Positions 43,986 to 54,811 are shown, counted from the stretch's first letter. The stretch is 64,000 nucleotides of DNA from Methylomonas koyamae (GCF_019669905.1 NZ_AP019777.1:2170001-2234000), one strand, 5' to 3'. Translations and numbers: made by a program. The notes: generated by a model from the letters alone, not told the origin.

Positions 43986-46022
43986 ATGAACATCAACGAT
44001 TTGAAAATTAAAACCAAGATATTGACGGGAGCGATGTTGTTGGTGGCCATCACCATCGCTTTCGGGGTGTTGTCGAAAATTTATATCGGCAACGTGGCGG
44101 GAGCCTTGTTCAATATCACCGACAACAACGGCAAGTCGGTGGAATACGCCACCGGCGTGGAAAGGATGGCCTTGCAGACCATCATGGAAGAAAAGAATTA
44201 TTTACTCTTTGAAAAAGATGAAATACACCAACGAGCCGAGGAAAACGTCAAAAATCTGATGGCCTATTTGGATAAGGTCGATCAGATTGCAAAGCAATAC
44301 AACAACTCCGAGTTGTTGACGCAATCGAAAGTCGCACGGGAAGGAACCGCGAATTATGCTGAAAAGTATCGTGCCGGAGTCGCCGCATTAAAAAACAATA
44401 AGAAATTGGTTGAGGATATGGTCGAGAAGGGCGGTATCGTCGCTAAAGCCGCTGATAATTTCTTGAATCGGCAAGTTCGACTATACCAAGAAGCGATGAA
44501 AAAAGGCGCCAATGCACAAGAGCTGGATGGTTACGTGCAGCGCTATATCGGAGCCACGCGGATTTATGTAAAAGCGATGGAAATAATGCGCGCAGAGAAA
44601 GAGGAGGTAAATTATAAGGATCGTAACGCCTGGAAAAACATGCAAATCTGGCTGCCGGAATTAATGGGCTATTATGATGATTTGCAAAAAATCGTAAATT
44701 CAGAAGATGCGTTGCGACTGATTGACGAAGCGCGCAAAGCGACTCGCGATTACCAACAGTCTGCCCAGAATTGGATCAAAAACGACGACGAACTGAAAGT
44801 CATCCTCAAGGAAATGTCTGAATTGGGCGCCAATGTGATTAAACAGGCGCAAACGGCCGAAGATTCCGGTTATGCCCAACTGGGCAAAGCTCGCGAGGAG
44901 GCTGATAAGCTGGTTGACGAAGCCAATTCCATTATTTTAGGCACTATCGCTGCGGCGTTTATTTTGGGAATTATCATTGCGATGTTCCTGGCCAATCTGA
45001 TCACTGCGCCTATTATCGTCGGCGTCCAATTCGCCAAATCGCTGTCCGAGGGAGATTTGACGGCAAAACTGGATGTGAACGGCAAGGACGAGATCGGCCA
45101 ACTGGCTCAGGCCTTGCGCGACATGCGCGACCAGTTGAGCAGCGTGGTCAGCCAGGTGCGGGCGAATTCCGATACCTTGTCCAGCGCATCCGAGCAAGTC
45201 AGCGCCACGGCCCAGGCGATGAGCCAGATGGCGACCGAGCAGGCCGCCAGCGTCGAAGAGACCACTACTTCGATCGAGCAACTCAACGCGTCGGTGCAAC
45301 AAAATACCGAAAACGCCCATGTCACCGAGCAAATGGCGACCAAATCCGCCAACGAAGCCCGCCAGGGCGGCGAGGCGGTGACCGAAACCGTTGCCGCGAT
45401 GAAAAACATCGCCAAAAAAATCGGTTTGATCGAAGACATTGCCTACAAAACCAATTTACTGTCGCTGAATGCGGCAATCGAAGCCGCGTCCGCCGGCGAA
45501 CACGGTAAAGGCTTTGCCGTGGTCGCAGCCGAAGTCCGCAAATTGGCCGAAAGCAGCCGAATTACCGCCGAGGAAATCAACGAACTGGCCACCAACAGCG
45601 TTGCCATCGCCGAAAAAGCCGGCAATCTGATTACAGCAGTAGTGCCCAACATCGTTAAAACGTCCGACTTGGTGCAGGAAATCAACGCGGCATCCGTCGA
45701 GCAATCCGGCGGCATCAACCAAATCAACGACGCCATGCGCCAACTGGATAAAGCCACCCAGCAAAATGCGGCCAGCGCCGAAGAACTGGCGGCCACGGCC
45801 GAGGAGTTGAACGGCCAGGCCACGCAGTTGCAGCAGGTGGTGGCCTTCTTCAAATTGGATGCCAATGCCAGGAAAAACCAAGGCTCCGGCCGCGGCAACT
45901 CGAGCGGCCGCTCGCCGCGTCCGACCGCCAAACCTTCGCGTGCGCCTAAGCCCAATGTCTCGGCCGCCGGTACCGCTGAGAGTTCTTTGGACTTTAACGA
46001 AGCGGATTTCGAACGTTTTTAA
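43986..46022 (+). CDS. Methyl-accepting chemotaxis protein with helical (HBM-like) sensor
   Basis: Receptor of 678 residues: membrane helix at about 11-30, an all-helical periplasmic region of about 280 residues (31-313) of the size and style of the helical bimodular (HBM) domain, a second membrane helix (about 314-336), HAMP, and the signalling hairpin [23 protein letters not shown] domains in Pseudomonas bind organic acids or polyamines; the ligand here is unknown. The tip reads [11 protein letters not shown] rather than the usual EAARAGEQGRG. It follows cheA and precedes cheW, and ends NEADFERF, without a CheR-type pentapeptide. Confidence 0.92.
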   Translation: MNINDLKIKTKILTGAMLLVAITIAFGVLSKIYIGNVAGALFNITDNNGKSVEYATGVERMALQTIMEEKNYLLFEKDEIHQRAEENVKNLMAYLDKVDQIAKQYNNSELLTQSKVAREGTANYAEKYRAGVAALKNNKKLVEDMVEKGGIVAKAADNFLNRQVRLYQEAMKKGANAQELDGYVQRYIGATRIYVKAMEIMRAEKEEVNYKDRNAWKNMQIWLPELMGYYDDLQKIVNSEDALRLIDEARKATRDYQQSAQNWIKNDDELKVILKEMSELGANVIKQAQTAEDSGYAQLGKAREEADKLVDEANSIILGTIAAAFILGIIIAMFLANLITAPIIVGVQFAKSLSEGDLTAKLDVNGKDEIGQLAQALRDMRDQLSSVVSQVRANSDTLSSASEQVSATAQAMSQMATEQAASVEETTTSIEQLNASVQQNTENAHVTEQMATKSANEARQGGEAVTETVAAMKNIAKKIGLIEDIAYKTNLLSLNAAIEAASAGEHGKGFAVVAAEVRKLAESSRITAEEINELATNSVAIAEKAGNLITAVVPNIVKTSDLVQEINAASVEQSGGINQINDAMRQLDKATQQNAASAEELAATAEELNGQATQLQQVVAFFKLDANARKNQGSGRGNSSGRSPRPTAKPSRAPKPNVSAAGTAESSLDFNEADFERF

Positions 46023-46042
46023 CGCCGCCGGAGCATCATGAG

Positions 46043-46588
46043 ATGAGTAGTCTGATTCGGAAAGAAAGCGCGACTGCGGTGGCTGCACAGGAGCAGGTCG
46101 GCCAATACCTGACGTTTTTGGTCGGCGGCGAAACGTTTGCCGTCAGCATCCTCGACGTCAAGGAGATCATCGAGATCGCCAGCGTTACCCGCGTCCCCTT
46201 GACGCCCGACTATATCCACGGCGTGATCAATTTGCGCGGTAACGTGGTTGCGGTGATCGACCTGTCGGCAAGATTGAGCCGGTCGCCGTCTCAGGTCAGC
46301 AAGCGCAGTTGCATCGTGCTGGTCGCGATGGAAATCAACGAAACGCTGCAGTTGGTCGGGATGCTGGTCGACGAAGTGCGGGAAATACTGGAGATTCCGG
46401 CGGCGAACATTCAACCGGCCCCCGATTTCGGGGCCGATATCCGTACCGATTTTATCGAAGCGATGGCGCGCATCGACGACGTGTTTATTATCCTGCTGGC
46501 TTTGGATCGGGTTTTGTCGTTGGAGGAGCTGTCGCTGTTGGGCGACTTGACCGCAGCCGAAGCGTTACGTTCGGCGCCGACCGAATGA
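46043..46588 (+). CDS. cheW: CheW coupling protein of the second operon
   Basis: CheW of 181 residues with QYLTFLVGGETFAVSILDVKEII, NLRGNVVAVIDLSARL and DDVFIILLALDRVL. It is more distant from the two CheW proteins of the first operon than they are from each other, in keeping with a separate array. It ends the second chemotaxis operon, 20 bases after the receptor gene. Confidence 0.92.
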   Translation: MSSLIRKESATAVAAQEQVGQYLTFLVGGETFAVSILDVKEIIEIASVTRVPLTPDYIHGVINLRGNVVAVIDLSARLSRSPSQVSKRSCIVLVAMEINETLQLVGMLVDEVREILEIPAANIQPAPDFGADIRTDFIEAMARIDDVFIILLALDRVLSLEELSLLGDLTAAEALRSAPTE

Positions 46589-46946
46589 GTGCCGCCAAGT
46601 CAGCCCAGCAAACTGGGTAAACCAATCGGCGATTGCCTGCGGCGAGCGTTGGTTTGGGCACGAGTCCGCCCGATGCTCGCCATGCGGTAAGTTATTTACA
46701 TAGGGGTGTTCTCGGTGGCGGAATGATCCGACGCGGATGAAGTTACTCCGCTGGCCGCTATCCTTTAGTAGCCCGACCCGCCACGATCAAGACTCCCAGA
46801 TACGCTCGACGGCGGCGATACCAGCCGCCAACAATGGCCTGTCGAGCACTGCGCCTTGATCGGAAGGCTTACAGTCACAGTAGAGCGGCTGCAAAGCCGC
46901 CGTTTGCGTTTCGGCATTGCCCTGGCGGGAACGCCGGCTACGCTTG
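46589..46946. other. Intergenic region, no gene recognised
   Basis: About 360 bases between the convergent cheW and hemerythrin genes. It has a short hairpin (GCGGCTGCAAAGCCGC near 46884-46899) without a clear T-run. I see no credible gene or repeat family. Confidence 0.45.
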
Positions 46947-47345
46947 TTAAGCTTCAAGTTTCAGACCTTTATCGCGGAAATACTCGCCGATTGCCCTGTC
47001 TTCAGTTTGGACGTGCTGAATCCAGTCGTGCATGAAGTTCAAGGTATCGTTTTGGTGCCAGGCCCCGCGCTGGATGATTTGGCTGGCTTCGACCAGTTTG
47101 TCCAGCATTAGATTGTGCGAGGCGGTATGGGCTTGGGTTAACGGGTAAGCGTTGTTTTTCATGAAGGTTTCTTCGGCCTCGAAATGCTCCCGGCAGTGCC
47201 GGTACAGCCGCATTACATTTTCCTGGAGTTGCGGTTGGTTTTCGGATTGGATTAAATCGTTAGCCAGCGCGAACAGTTGCCGGTGTTGAACGTTGATGGT
47301 TTCTTCGGCCACCAGATAATCGTCGCTCCATTCAAATTGGTTCAT
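46947..47345 (-). CDS. Bacteriohemerythrin
   Basis: Hemerythrin-type di-iron protein of 132 residues. The iron ligands can be placed: INVQHRQLF, HFEAEETFM, HTASHNLML and WIQHVQTEDR. Such proteins bind oxygen; in methanotrophs they are thought to deliver or buffer it, and elsewhere they serve oxygen taxis. ATG 47345 is preceded by GAGGTGG at a normal distance. It lies 27 bases after a NIT-domain receptor on the same strand, so the two are probably co-transcribed and the pair may sense oxygen or nitrogen oxides. Confidence 0.93.
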   Translation of the reverse strand: MNQFEWSDDYLVAEETINVQHRQLFALANDLIQSENQPQLQENVMRLYRHCREHFEAEETFMKNNAYPLTQAHTASHNLMLDKLVEASQIIQRGAWHQNDTLNFMHDWIQHVQTEDRAIGEYFRDKGLKLEA

Positions 47346-47372
47346 AGCAAATTCCACCTCGATTTTGGTTGA

Positions 47373-49247
47373 TTAGCGGATTTTAAAAAATCCGATTTGT
47401 GCCACCAGGCTTTGGCTTTGCTCGTTCAACGCTTCGGCCGTGGCCGCCAGTTGTTCGGAAGCCGCGGCATTATGCTGGATGGCCGTATTGAGCTGCGCCA
47501 TTGCCTGATTAATCTGATGCACACCGACGGCCTGTTGTTCCGATGCCGTTACGATTTCCTGCACCAGGTTTGCCGTGTTGGCAATGCTGGGGGCCATTTC
47601 CGAGAAAATGTCGCCGGCTTTTTGGGCGATTTGCAAACCGCTTTGTGCCAGTTCGCCGATTTCGGTGGCGGTGGACTGGCTGCGGTTTGCCAACTTACGG
47701 ACTTCCCCGGCCACTACCGAGAATCCGGCGCCGTGTTGGCCGGCCTTGGCGGCGACAATCGACGCGTTCAACGACAGCAGATTGGTCTGGTAGGCGATAC
47801 CTTCGATCAAGCCGATTTTTTCGGCGATTTTTTGCATCGCCGCGACGGTTTGCCGCACCACCTGCTCGCCGGTTTGCGCCGACTGCGCCGCGGCCAGCGC
47901 GATTTGTTCGGTGGAGCGGGCGTTGTGTTGATTGTGTTCCACCGAGCCGCTCAACTGTTCCAGTGCCGCACTGGTTTGCTCGATGCCGGCTGCCTGTTGG
48001 CAACTGCTTTGGCTTAGGGTTTGCGCGGCGCGGCTGACTTCGTCCGCCGCCTGCGAGATTTGCTCCGAGCAATCGCGTAATGCGATCACAACGTCGGTCA
48101 AGCGCTGCTGCATGCTCAGCATTGCCGCCAAGATGCCGCTGTGGTTTGCCGCCGTTTGGCCGTCTTGTGCCGCGAGTTCCCCGGCGGCGACTTTAACCGC
48201 CAGAGCTTTGACGTGAGCCGGCTCGCCGCCCAATTGCTCGGTAATGTCTTTGCGCAGAAACCAGAATAATCCGAGCGACAGGCCGAGTACCGCAGTCACC
48301 AATAAGCTATTCAGCAGCAGTTGCCATTGGGCGTCCTGTTGGATCGCATTGGAACTGGCGGTGATGTCGCGGGCGATATAGTCCTCGACTTGCTTTAACT
48401 GGTTGATTTTGCCGGTCTGCATCGCAAACCAGTGGGCCGGGTCGACGCCGAAACCTTGACCGCCGTTATCGGCCAGCGCTTTGCGCCGCATCGCCGCGGT
48501 TTCGTCGACGAATTGGCCGCGCAGGGTGTTGTTGGAAAAATCCAGATAATTGTCCGGCGCCGTCGCCGCGAACAAGTCGAGGTAAGCATTTTGCAACGCA
48601 ATCAGCGCGATTAGCTTCTGGTACATGCCGGGGCCGAACGCGTTCTTGGCAAAGGTGTTGGCCAGCACCGCGCGTTCGATACCGGCTTGTTCCTTGCCTT
48701 TCAGAAAATTGGCATAGGCGGCTAACTGCTGGCTGAGTTTTGCATCCGCACTCAATTTCGGCAATTGGGCCAGGATCGTCAAATAGGCCGCGTTCAATTC
48801 CGAATAGTAGTTCACGGTGGCCTCGCCGCCGGCGCTTAAAGCGTCCACGCCGGCGCGGGTTTGCGTTAAGGCGGCGATACGCCGGCTGACATCCGCCAAA
48901 CCGGCGGAAAAAAATTCCGCGCCGCGGGTGTCGACACTCTGCAGAAAACCGTCCAGCTTTGCCAGTTTTATATCGGTTGCCTGCCGCTGTTGCCCCAGTT
49001 CGGTTCTGAATTTTTGCCCGCCGCTGCCGAGAAAACCGCCCGACAGGCCGCGCTCTTTTTGCAATTCATGCACCAGATCGCTGGCCAGCACCGAAAAACC
49101 GGCCAATGCGGCGACATTGCCGGCCGATTGCATTTGGTGCAACTGGTTGTGAATCACAAAGGATGCCATCAGTAGTAAGCCGGCTAACGGCAATAACGCA
49201 AGCGCGGCGATTTTATGGCTGAATTTCAGCGAGCGCAGGTCAAACAT
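47373..49247 (-). CDS. NIT-domain methyl-accepting chemotaxis protein with divergent tip
   Basis: Receptor of 624 residues: membrane helix (about 12-30), a periplasmic region of about 270 residues with the NIT-domain hallmark LVHELQKERGLSGGFLG, a second membrane helix (about 305-325), a HAMP-like remnant (LGGEPAHVKALAVKVAAGEL) and the signalling domain. The hairpin tip is unusual: [20 protein letters not shown], so the Glu of the canonical EAARAGE block is Val, the Arg is Lys and the second Glu is Gln. NIT domains are linked to nitrate and nitrite sensing. It is probably co-transcribed with the downstream hemerythrin gene. Confidence 0.92.
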   Translation of the reverse strand: MFDLRSLKFSHKIAALALLPLAGLLLMASFVIHNQLHQMQSAGNVAALAGFSVLASDLVHELQKERGLSGGFLGSGGQKFRTELGQQRQATDIKLAKLDGFLQSVDTRGAEFFSAGLADVSRRIAALTQTRAGVDALSAGGEATVNYYSELNAAYLTILAQLPKLSADAKLSQQLAAYANFLKGKEQAGIERAVLANTFAKNAFGPGMYQKLIALIALQNAYLDLFAATAPDNYLDFSNNTLRGQFVDETAAMRRKALADNGGQGFGVDPAHWFAMQTGKINQLKQVEDYIARDITASSNAIQQDAQWQLLLNSLLVTAVLGLSLGLFWFLRKDITEQLGGEPAHVKALAVKVAAGELAAQDGQTAANHSGILAAMLSMQQRLTDVVIALRDCSEQISQAADEVSRAAQTLSQSSCQQAAGIEQTSAALEQLSGSVEHNQHNARSTEQIALAAAQSAQTGEQVVRQTVAAMQKIAEKIGLIEGIAYQTNLLSLNASIVAAKAGQHGAGFSVVAGEVRKLANRSQSTATEIGELAQSGLQIAQKAGDIFSEMAPSIANTANLVQEIVTASEQQAVGVHQINQAMAQLNTAIQHNAAASEQLAATAEALNEQSQSLVAQIGFFKIR

Positions 49248-49384
49248 GGCATTCCCCCGACGGATTTCGGATCAGCGATCTGTTTCGCCGCACAAAGCTG
49301 TATCGGCAGGCACGCGATTGCATAAGCATAGCCGGATAGTGCGCAGCCGTCGCCAGCCGGCCCGCACTGACCGATTCGCCACGG

Positions 49385-51058
49385 CTAGAACAAACCGCTG
49401 ATCACGCCGTTGTCGTCGATATCGATCCGTTCCGCAGCCGGGACTTTCGGCAAGCCCGGCATCGTCATCATGTCGCCGGCGATGGCAACGATAAAGCCGG
49501 CGCCGTTGGCCAGCCGCACTTCGCTGATTTCGACCGTGTGGCCGCTGGGTGCGCCTTTGGCGTTGGCGTTGGTCGAGAACGACATTTGGGTCTTGGCCAT
49601 GCAGATCGGGAAATGGCCGTAGTTGGCTTGCAAGGCTTTGATTTCGCCCATCACTTTCGGACTGGCGCTGACTTTGCCCGCGCCGTACAGCTTGGTGGCA
49701 ATCGCTTCGATTTTGCCCCACAACGGCAGTTCGTCGTTGTAGACATAGCTGAAACCCGGTTCGCGCCGGTCGACGATGTTCAATACTTCGCGGGCTAAAT
49801 TTTCCGCGCCGGCGCCGCCATGGGCCCAGTGTTTGGCGACCACGCATTTAGCGCCCAAAGCCTCGCACTTGGCTTTCAGCAGCTCGATTTCGGCGTCGGT
49901 ATCGAAGGTGAAATGGTTGATGCTGACCACGCAAGGCAGGCCGTAGTGGTTTTGGATGTTGCTCAGATGGCGTTCCAGATTGGCGAAGCCTTTTTCCAAG
50001 GCTTCCAGGTTTTCCTGGTTGAGTTCGTCCTTGGCGACGCCGCCGTGGAATTTCAACGCCCGCACCGTGGCGACCAATACCACCGCCGACGGCTTCAGGC
50101 CGGACATCCGGCATTTGATGTCCAAGAATTTCTCGGCGCCCAAATCGGCGCCGAAACCGGCTTCTGTCACCGCATAATCGGCCAGTTTTAACGCGGTTTT
50201 GGTCGCGGTGACGGTGTTGCAACCGTGGGCGATGTTGGCGAACGGGCCGCCGTGGATAATGGCCAAATTGTTTTCCAGGGTTTGTACCAGATTCGGCTTG
50301 ATCGCGTCTTTCAACACCGCCGCCATCGCGCCGTGCGCCTTTAAGTCGCTGGCATAAACCGGAGTGACTTTGTCGGACTTGTAACCGATGACGATGCGGC
50401 CCAGCCGCTCCTTCAAATCGGCGCGGCTGCTGGCCAGACACAAAATCGCCATGACTTCGGAAGCGACGACGATGTCGAAGCCGTCTTCGCGCAGATAACC
50501 GTTGGCGGCACCGCCCATACCGACCACGATCTTGCGCAACGCTCTGTCGTTCATGTCGACGACGCGTTTCCATTGGATGCGGCGCGGGTCGATGTCCAGC
50601 TTGTTGCCGTGGTTGATGTGGTTGTCGATCAAGGCCGACAACAGATTATGCGCGACGCCGATGGCGTGGAAGTCGCCGGTGAAATGCAAGTTGATATCTT
50701 CCATCGGTACCACTTGGGCATAACCGCCGCCGGCCGCGCCGCCTTTAACGCCGAAGCAGGGGCCCAATGAAGGCTCGCGCAGGCAGATGATGGTTTTCTT
50801 GCCGATCCGGTTCAATGCATCGCCCAGACCGACCGTGGTAGTAGTCTTGCCTTCGCCGGCCGGAGTCGGCGAAATGGCCGTGACCAGAATCAGTTTGCCG
50901 TCGGGTTGATCGGCCAGACTGTTGACGTATTCCAACGATATTTTTGCTTTGTAATGGCCGTAGGGATCGAGATGCTCGGCGGGGATGCCGAACGCTTCCC
51001 CGGCCAAATCGATAATAGGGCGCATTTTTGCCTGTTGGGCAATTTCAATGTCTGACAT
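49385..51058 (-). CDS. fhs: Formate-tetrahydrofolate ligase
   Basis: Enzyme of 557 residues, the usual length. It makes 10-formyl-tetrahydrofolate from formate, ATP and tetrahydrofolate. The P-loop is [18 protein letters not shown], followed by [24 protein letters not shown] and [22 protein letters not shown]. In methylotrophs (named ftfL there) it feeds formate carbon into assimilation, which fits the methylotroph picture. ATG 51058 begins at MSDIEIAQQ, and AGGAA lies upstream. It stands alone on the minus strand. Confidence 0.96.
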   Translation of the reverse strand: MSDIEIAQQAKMRPIIDLAGEAFGIPAEHLDPYGHYKAKISLEYVNSLADQPDGKLILVTAISPTPAGEGKTTTTVGLGDALNRIGKKTIICLREPSLGPCFGVKGGAAGGGYAQVVPMEDINLHFTGDFHAIGVAHNLLSALIDNHINHGNKLDIDPRRIQWKRVVDMNDRALRKIVVGMGGAANGYLREDGFDIVVASEVMAILCLASSRADLKERLGRIVIGYKSDKVTPVYASDLKAHGAMAAVLKDAIKPNLVQTLENNLAIIHGGPFANIAHGCNTVTATKTALKLADYAVTEAGFGADLGAEKFLDIKCRMSGLKPSAVVLVATVRALKFHGGVAKDELNQENLEALEKGFANLERHLSNIQNHYGLPCVVSINHFTFDTDAEIELLKAKCEALGAKCVVAKHWAHGGAGAENLAREVLNIVDRREPGFSYVYNDELPLWGKIEAIATKLYGAGKVSASPKVMGEIKALQANYGHFPICMAKTQMSFSTNANAKGAPSGHTVEISEVRLANGAGFIVAIAGDMMTMPGLPKVPAAERIDIDDNGVISGLF

Positions 51059-51219
51059 GTTTTCCGGTTCCTGAAATACTTTGGGATGCAATGGTGAAAC
51101 GGGTTGGAACGGCCGAGCGCGTCTGCCGTTGCAAATGGCGGATATTTTAGGGTTTAACGGCGGAAGCCGCCAAAAATATTGAGGTTTATCGGTTTTTGCG
51201 GGGCGGTGGATTATGCGGT

Positions 51220-51245
51220 AAAACGGGCGGCGAACCCGCCGCGCC
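51220..51245 (-). terminator. Candidate rho-independent terminator after rpiA
   Basis: On the minus strand GCGGCG-GGTT-CGCCGC is followed by CCGTTTT, about 35 bases after the rpiA stop. The stem is strong but the T-run is short, so this is moderately supported. Confidence 0.45.
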
Positions 51246-51278
51246 GATGCGGCGGCGAGTTCGCGCCGAATAAAGCGC

Positions 51279-51956
51279 TTAGTAACTGATGACTTCGCTA
51301 CCCTTGCCGACCAAGACCACGTCGGCGTCGCGCATCGCGAACAGGCCGTTGGTGATGACGCCGGGGATGTTGTTGATCGCTTGTTCGGTACCGATCGGGT
51401 CGACGATGCTCATGTTATGCACGTCCAGAATCTCGCAGCCGTTGTCGGTGATGTACGGCTGGCCGGTTTCCTTGTTCATCCGCAAGATCGGTTGGCCGCC
51501 CAGTTTGACCAATTGGCGGGCGACGAAGCTGCGCGACAACGGCAGTACTTCCACCGGCAGCGGGAATTTGCCCATCACGTCGACGCATTTGGTTTCGTCG
51601 ACGATGCAGACGAACTTCTTGCTGGCGCCCGCGATGATTTTTTCCCGGGTCAGCGCGCCGCCGCCGCCTTTCAGCATTTTGCGGTGCGGGGTAACTTCGT
51701 CGGCGCCGTCGACGTAAATGTCCAGGTCGCCGCTATCGTTCAATTCGATGACTTTGATGCCGATCGATCTGAGGTGCTCGGTGGTTTTGATCGAGCTGGA
51801 CACGGCGGCTTCGATATCGTTTTTGAAGTCGCAATCGGCCAATTGGTTGATCAAATGCGTCACCGTCGAGCCGGTGCCCATGCCGATGATCGGTACGTTT
51901 TTCAGGTATTGCAATGCGGCGGCGGCGACTTGTTTTTTTAATTCGTCTTGAGTCAT
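51279..51956 (-). CDS. rpiA: Ribose-5-phosphate isomerase A
   Basis: Enzyme of 225 residues that interconverts ribose 5-phosphate and ribulose 5-phosphate. The motifs [48 protein letters not shown] and VCIVDETK are all present. In a ribulose-monophosphate methanotroph it belongs to the rearrangement phase of carbon fixation as well as to nucleotide synthesis. It is divergent from ilvA. Confidence 0.96.
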   Translation of the reverse strand: MTQDELKKQVAAAALQYLKNVPIIGMGTGSTVTHLINQLADCDFKNDIEAAVSSSIKTTEHLRSIGIKVIELNDSGDLDIYVDGADEVTPHRKMLKGGGGALTREKIIAGASKKFVCIVDETKCVDVMGKFPLPVEVLPLSRSFVARQLVKLGGQPILRMNKETGQPYITDNGCEILDVHNMSIVDPIGTEQAINNIPGVITNGLFAMRDADVVLVGKGSEVISY

Positions 51957-52108
51957 GTGTGATGGTCCTGATGGTTATGCTCTTATGAATCCTGACGCGG
52001 CTTTCAACCCGTCATTGTATGGGATAATACCCGATTAACGCTGATCGCTCAGCAGTTTTTAAGGCCAGGAATGCTGTGTGCGACAGGACGCTCGTACCGA
52101 GGATAGCG

Positions 52109-53632
52109 ATGCTGAATTACATAGAAAAAATATTGCGGGCCCGGGTTTACGACGTGGCGGAAGAAACCCCGCTGGACTACGCGCCGACCTTGTCCGAGCG
52201 GGTCAACAACCGGGTTTATTTGAAACGCGAAGACCTGCAACCGGTGTTTTCGTTCAAGCTGCGCGGCGCTTACAACAAGATTGCGTCATTGACGCCGGAG
52301 CAAACCGCCAATGGCGTGATCGCCGCCTCGGCCGGCAACCATGCCCAGGGTGTGGCGTTGGCGGCCAAGCGGCTCGGCATCAAGGCCTTGATCGTGATGC
52401 CGAAAACCACACCGGAAATCAAAGTCAAATCGGTCAAGGCGCGAGGCGCCAAAGCCGTGTTGCACGGCGACTCCTACGACGATGCCTACGCCCATGCCAT
52501 GGAATTGGCTGCGGAAAAGGGCATGACCTTTATTCATCCCTACGATGATCCGGACGTGATCGCCGGCCAGGGTACCGTGGCGATGGAAATTCTGCGCCAG
52601 TACAACGGCGACATTCACGCCATCTTCGTGCCGGTCGGCGGCGGCGGTTTGATTGCCGGCATCGCCGCTTACGTCAAATTCGTCCGGCCGGAGATTAAAG
52701 TTATCGCCGTCGAGCCCGACGATGCCGATTGCTTGAACCAGGCGTTACGCGCCGGCGAGCGGGTGGTGTTGGCGCAGGTCGGATTGTTCGCCGACGGCGT
52801 CGCGGTCAAGCAAATCGGCGCGGAGCCGTTTAGGATCGCCCGCCAGTGGGTAGACGAAGTGGTCACGGTCGGTACCGACGAAATCTGCGCCGCGATCAAA
52901 GACATTTTCGACGACACCCGTTCGGTGGCCGAGCCGGCCGGCGCTTTGGCCGTGGCCGGCTTGAAGAAATACGCCGAACGCCACGGCTTGCAGCAGCAAA
53001 CTCTGATTGCCATCGACAGCGGCGCCAACATCAATTTCGACCGGCTGCGTTACGTCGCCGAGCGAACCCAGGTCGGCGAACACCGCGAAATTCTGTTGGC
53101 GGTGGCGATTCCGGAACTGCCGGGCAGTTTTCTCAAGTTTTGCCGGGCGCTCGGCAAACGCAACATCACCGAGTTCAACTACCGTTATTTCGACCCGGCG
53201 ATGGCGCAGGTCTTCGTCGGCATCAGCAGCAGCGGCGCCGAAGCCGACCACCGGCAACTGGTGGAACATCTGGCCGCAGAAGGCTTCGCCGTAACCGATA
53301 TGACCGGCAACGAGCTGGCCAAGGACCATATCCGTTACATGGTCGGCGGCCATGCGCCGTACGATGTCAAAGAGCGGGTCTACAGCCTGCAATTTCCGGA
53401 ACGGCCCGGCGCGTTATTGAAATTCCTGATGGCACTGGGCAGCCAATGGAATATCAGCCTGTTCCATTACCGCAACCATGGCGCGGCATTCGGCAAGGTG
53501 TTGATCGGCTTGCAGCTCGGAGATGCGGAATCGGTGCATTTCGAACAATGTCTGAACGCGTTACAACTGGTTTACCGTCGCGAGACCGATAATCCGGCTT
53601 ACCGCTTGTTTGCCGGCGGCGCGTCGGCTTAG
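52109..53632 (+). CDS. ilvA: Biosynthetic threonine dehydratase IlvA
   Basis: PLP enzyme of 507 residues that deaminates threonine to 2-oxobutanoate for isoleucine synthesis. The PLP lysine is in LQPVFSFKLRGAYNK, SAGNHAQGVAL holds the substrate loop, and the glycine loop is VGGGGLIAGIA. Two ACT-like regulatory domains occupy about 330-505 (AIPELPGSFLKFCRAL and FPERPGALLKFLMALG), the arrangement of the isoleucine-inhibited biosynthetic form. ATG 52109 is preceded by GAGGA. Confidence 0.96.
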   Translation: MLNYIEKILRARVYDVAEETPLDYAPTLSERVNNRVYLKREDLQPVFSFKLRGAYNKIASLTPEQTANGVIAASAGNHAQGVALAAKRLGIKALIVMPKTTPEIKVKSVKARGAKAVLHGDSYDDAYAHAMELAAEKGMTFIHPYDDPDVIAGQGTVAMEILRQYNGDIHAIFVPVGGGGLIAGIAAYVKFVRPEIKVIAVEPDDADCLNQALRAGERVVLAQVGLFADGVAVKQIGAEPFRIARQWVDEVVTVGTDEICAAIKDIFDDTRSVAEPAGALAVAGLKKYAERHGLQQQTLIAIDSGANINFDRLRYVAERTQVGEHREILLAVAIPELPGSFLKFCRALGKRNITEFNYRYFDPAMAQVFVGISSSGAEADHRQLVEHLAAEGFAVTDMTGNELAKDHIRYMVGGHAPYDVKERVYSLQFPERPGALLKFLMALGSQWNISLFHYRNHGAAFGKVLIGLQLGDAESVHFEQCLNALQLVYRRETDNPAYRLFAGGASA

Positions 53633-53702
53633 CCCGTTTCGGCAAAAATCCGCGGGCGTGCTATTTTCCAGTGGATACTTAAACCCGGAACAGGCGGCGG
53701 AC

Positions 53703-54485
53703 ATGAGCAAAAAACACCCGGAACAAGCCGAAAAACCCGATTACAAGGACGTGCTGCAGCAACTACAGGTCGAATTGGTCAAGCTGCAAAACCACATCAT
53801 CAAGCACGGCGACAAGATCTTGATTTTATTCGAGGGGCGCGACGCCGGCGGCAAGGACGGCACCATCAAGCGCATCATCCAACATCTAAGCCCGCGCGAG
53901 ATTCGCGTAGTCGCGCTGGGCAAGCCTTCGGACCGCGACAATAGCACTTGGTATTTTCAACGCTATACCGCGCATTTGCCGGCGGCGCAGGAGCTGGTGT
54001 TGTTCAACCGCAGTTGGTACAACCGGGCCGGAGTGGAGCGGGTCATGGGCTTTTGTTCGGACAACGAATACCACGAGTTCATCGAAACGGTTTCGCATTA
54101 CGAGCAACTGCTGGTGCGCTCCGGCATCAAGTTGCTGAAGTATTATCTGGATATCAGCAAGGGCGAGCAGAAAAAGCGCTTGGCGCAACGCCAGCAAGAC
54201 CCGTTAAAGCAATGGAAAATCAGCCCTATCGACAAGGAAGCGCAAAAGCACTGGCAAGCCTACAGCGAGGCGCGCAACATCATGTTCGCCAGAACTCACC
54301 ATTTATCGGCGCCGTGGACCATCGTCAAAGCCGACGACAAAAAACTGGCCCGAATCAATCTGATCAAGGATCTGTTGTTTCGGCTGGATTACAAAGGCAA
54401 GAACGAAGCCTTGGTATTGCCCGATGCGAATATCGTGTTCAGCTACGAGGAAAGCTATTTGCACAACGGCATGATCGCGCCGTGA
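53703..54485 (+). CDS. ppk2: Polyphosphate kinase 2 family protein
   Basis: PPK2 of 260 residues: Walker A FEGRDAGGKDGTIKRI, Walker B-like ELVLFNRSWYNRAGVERVMGF and the lid KRLAQRQQDPLKQWKISPID. PPK2 enzymes phosphorylate nucleoside mono- or diphosphates from polyphosphate; the single-domain length fits class I. I chose ATG 53703 because the upstream reading frame overlaps the end of ilvA without family support. It converges on the EF-hand membrane protein gene across a repeat-rich spacer. Confidence 0.94.
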   Translation: MSKKHPEQAEKPDYKDVLQQLQVELVKLQNHIIKHGDKILILFEGRDAGGKDGTIKRIIQHLSPREIRVVALGKPSDRDNSTWYFQRYTAHLPAAQELVLFNRSWYNRAGVERVMGFCSDNEYHEFIETVSHYEQLLVRSGIKLLKYYLDISKGEQKKRLAQRQQDPLKQWKISPIDKEAQKHWQAYSEARNIMFARTHHLSAPWTIVKADDKKLARINLIKDLLFRLDYKGKNEALVLPDANIVFSYEESYLHNGMIAP

Positions 54486-54593
54486 GCGGGGGCTTCGGTT
54501 AAGGCGAACTGGCCAATCGACTTTTTGGGTTCTCCGGCTCCCATTTATGCGATTCGGGTACGGTCCTTCGCTCATCAGTCATAAATCAAGTCT

Positions 54594-54770
54594 CGTCATG
54601 CCCGCAGGATGAGGGCATCCAGCGCCATGGACGGTAGCTTCAAACTATCCTTCTAACCTGGATTCGCTTAGCGGTCTACGGCTCCGGCACAAATCGGTCT
54701 GGAACGGATTGCATTACACGAAAAGGGTGTCAGGCAGGTCAGCCTGACATGAATCCCTGCCGGAATGACG
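54594..54770. repeat. MITE-like interspersed repeat
   Basis: About 177 bases between the convergent ppk2 and EF-hand genes. The ends form an imperfect inverted repeat: CGTCATGCCCGCAGGAT on the left and ATCCCTGCCGGAATGACG on the right. A hairpin, TCAGGC-AGG-TCAGCCTGA, lies at about 54729-54746. The sequence is of the widespread type that reads CGTCATTCCGGCAGGG. No gene is contained. The copy number in the genome is unknown from this window. Confidence 0.6.
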
Positions 54771-54811
54771 GTTACCAAACAAAGATGTGTATAAGGACGA
54801 GCGGTTACGCA

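Noticed and set aside
51059..51278. Folate-type riboswitch before fhs
   Set aside because: No conserved aptamer segments were found; the hairpins there are better explained by an rpiA terminator and G/C-rich sequence.
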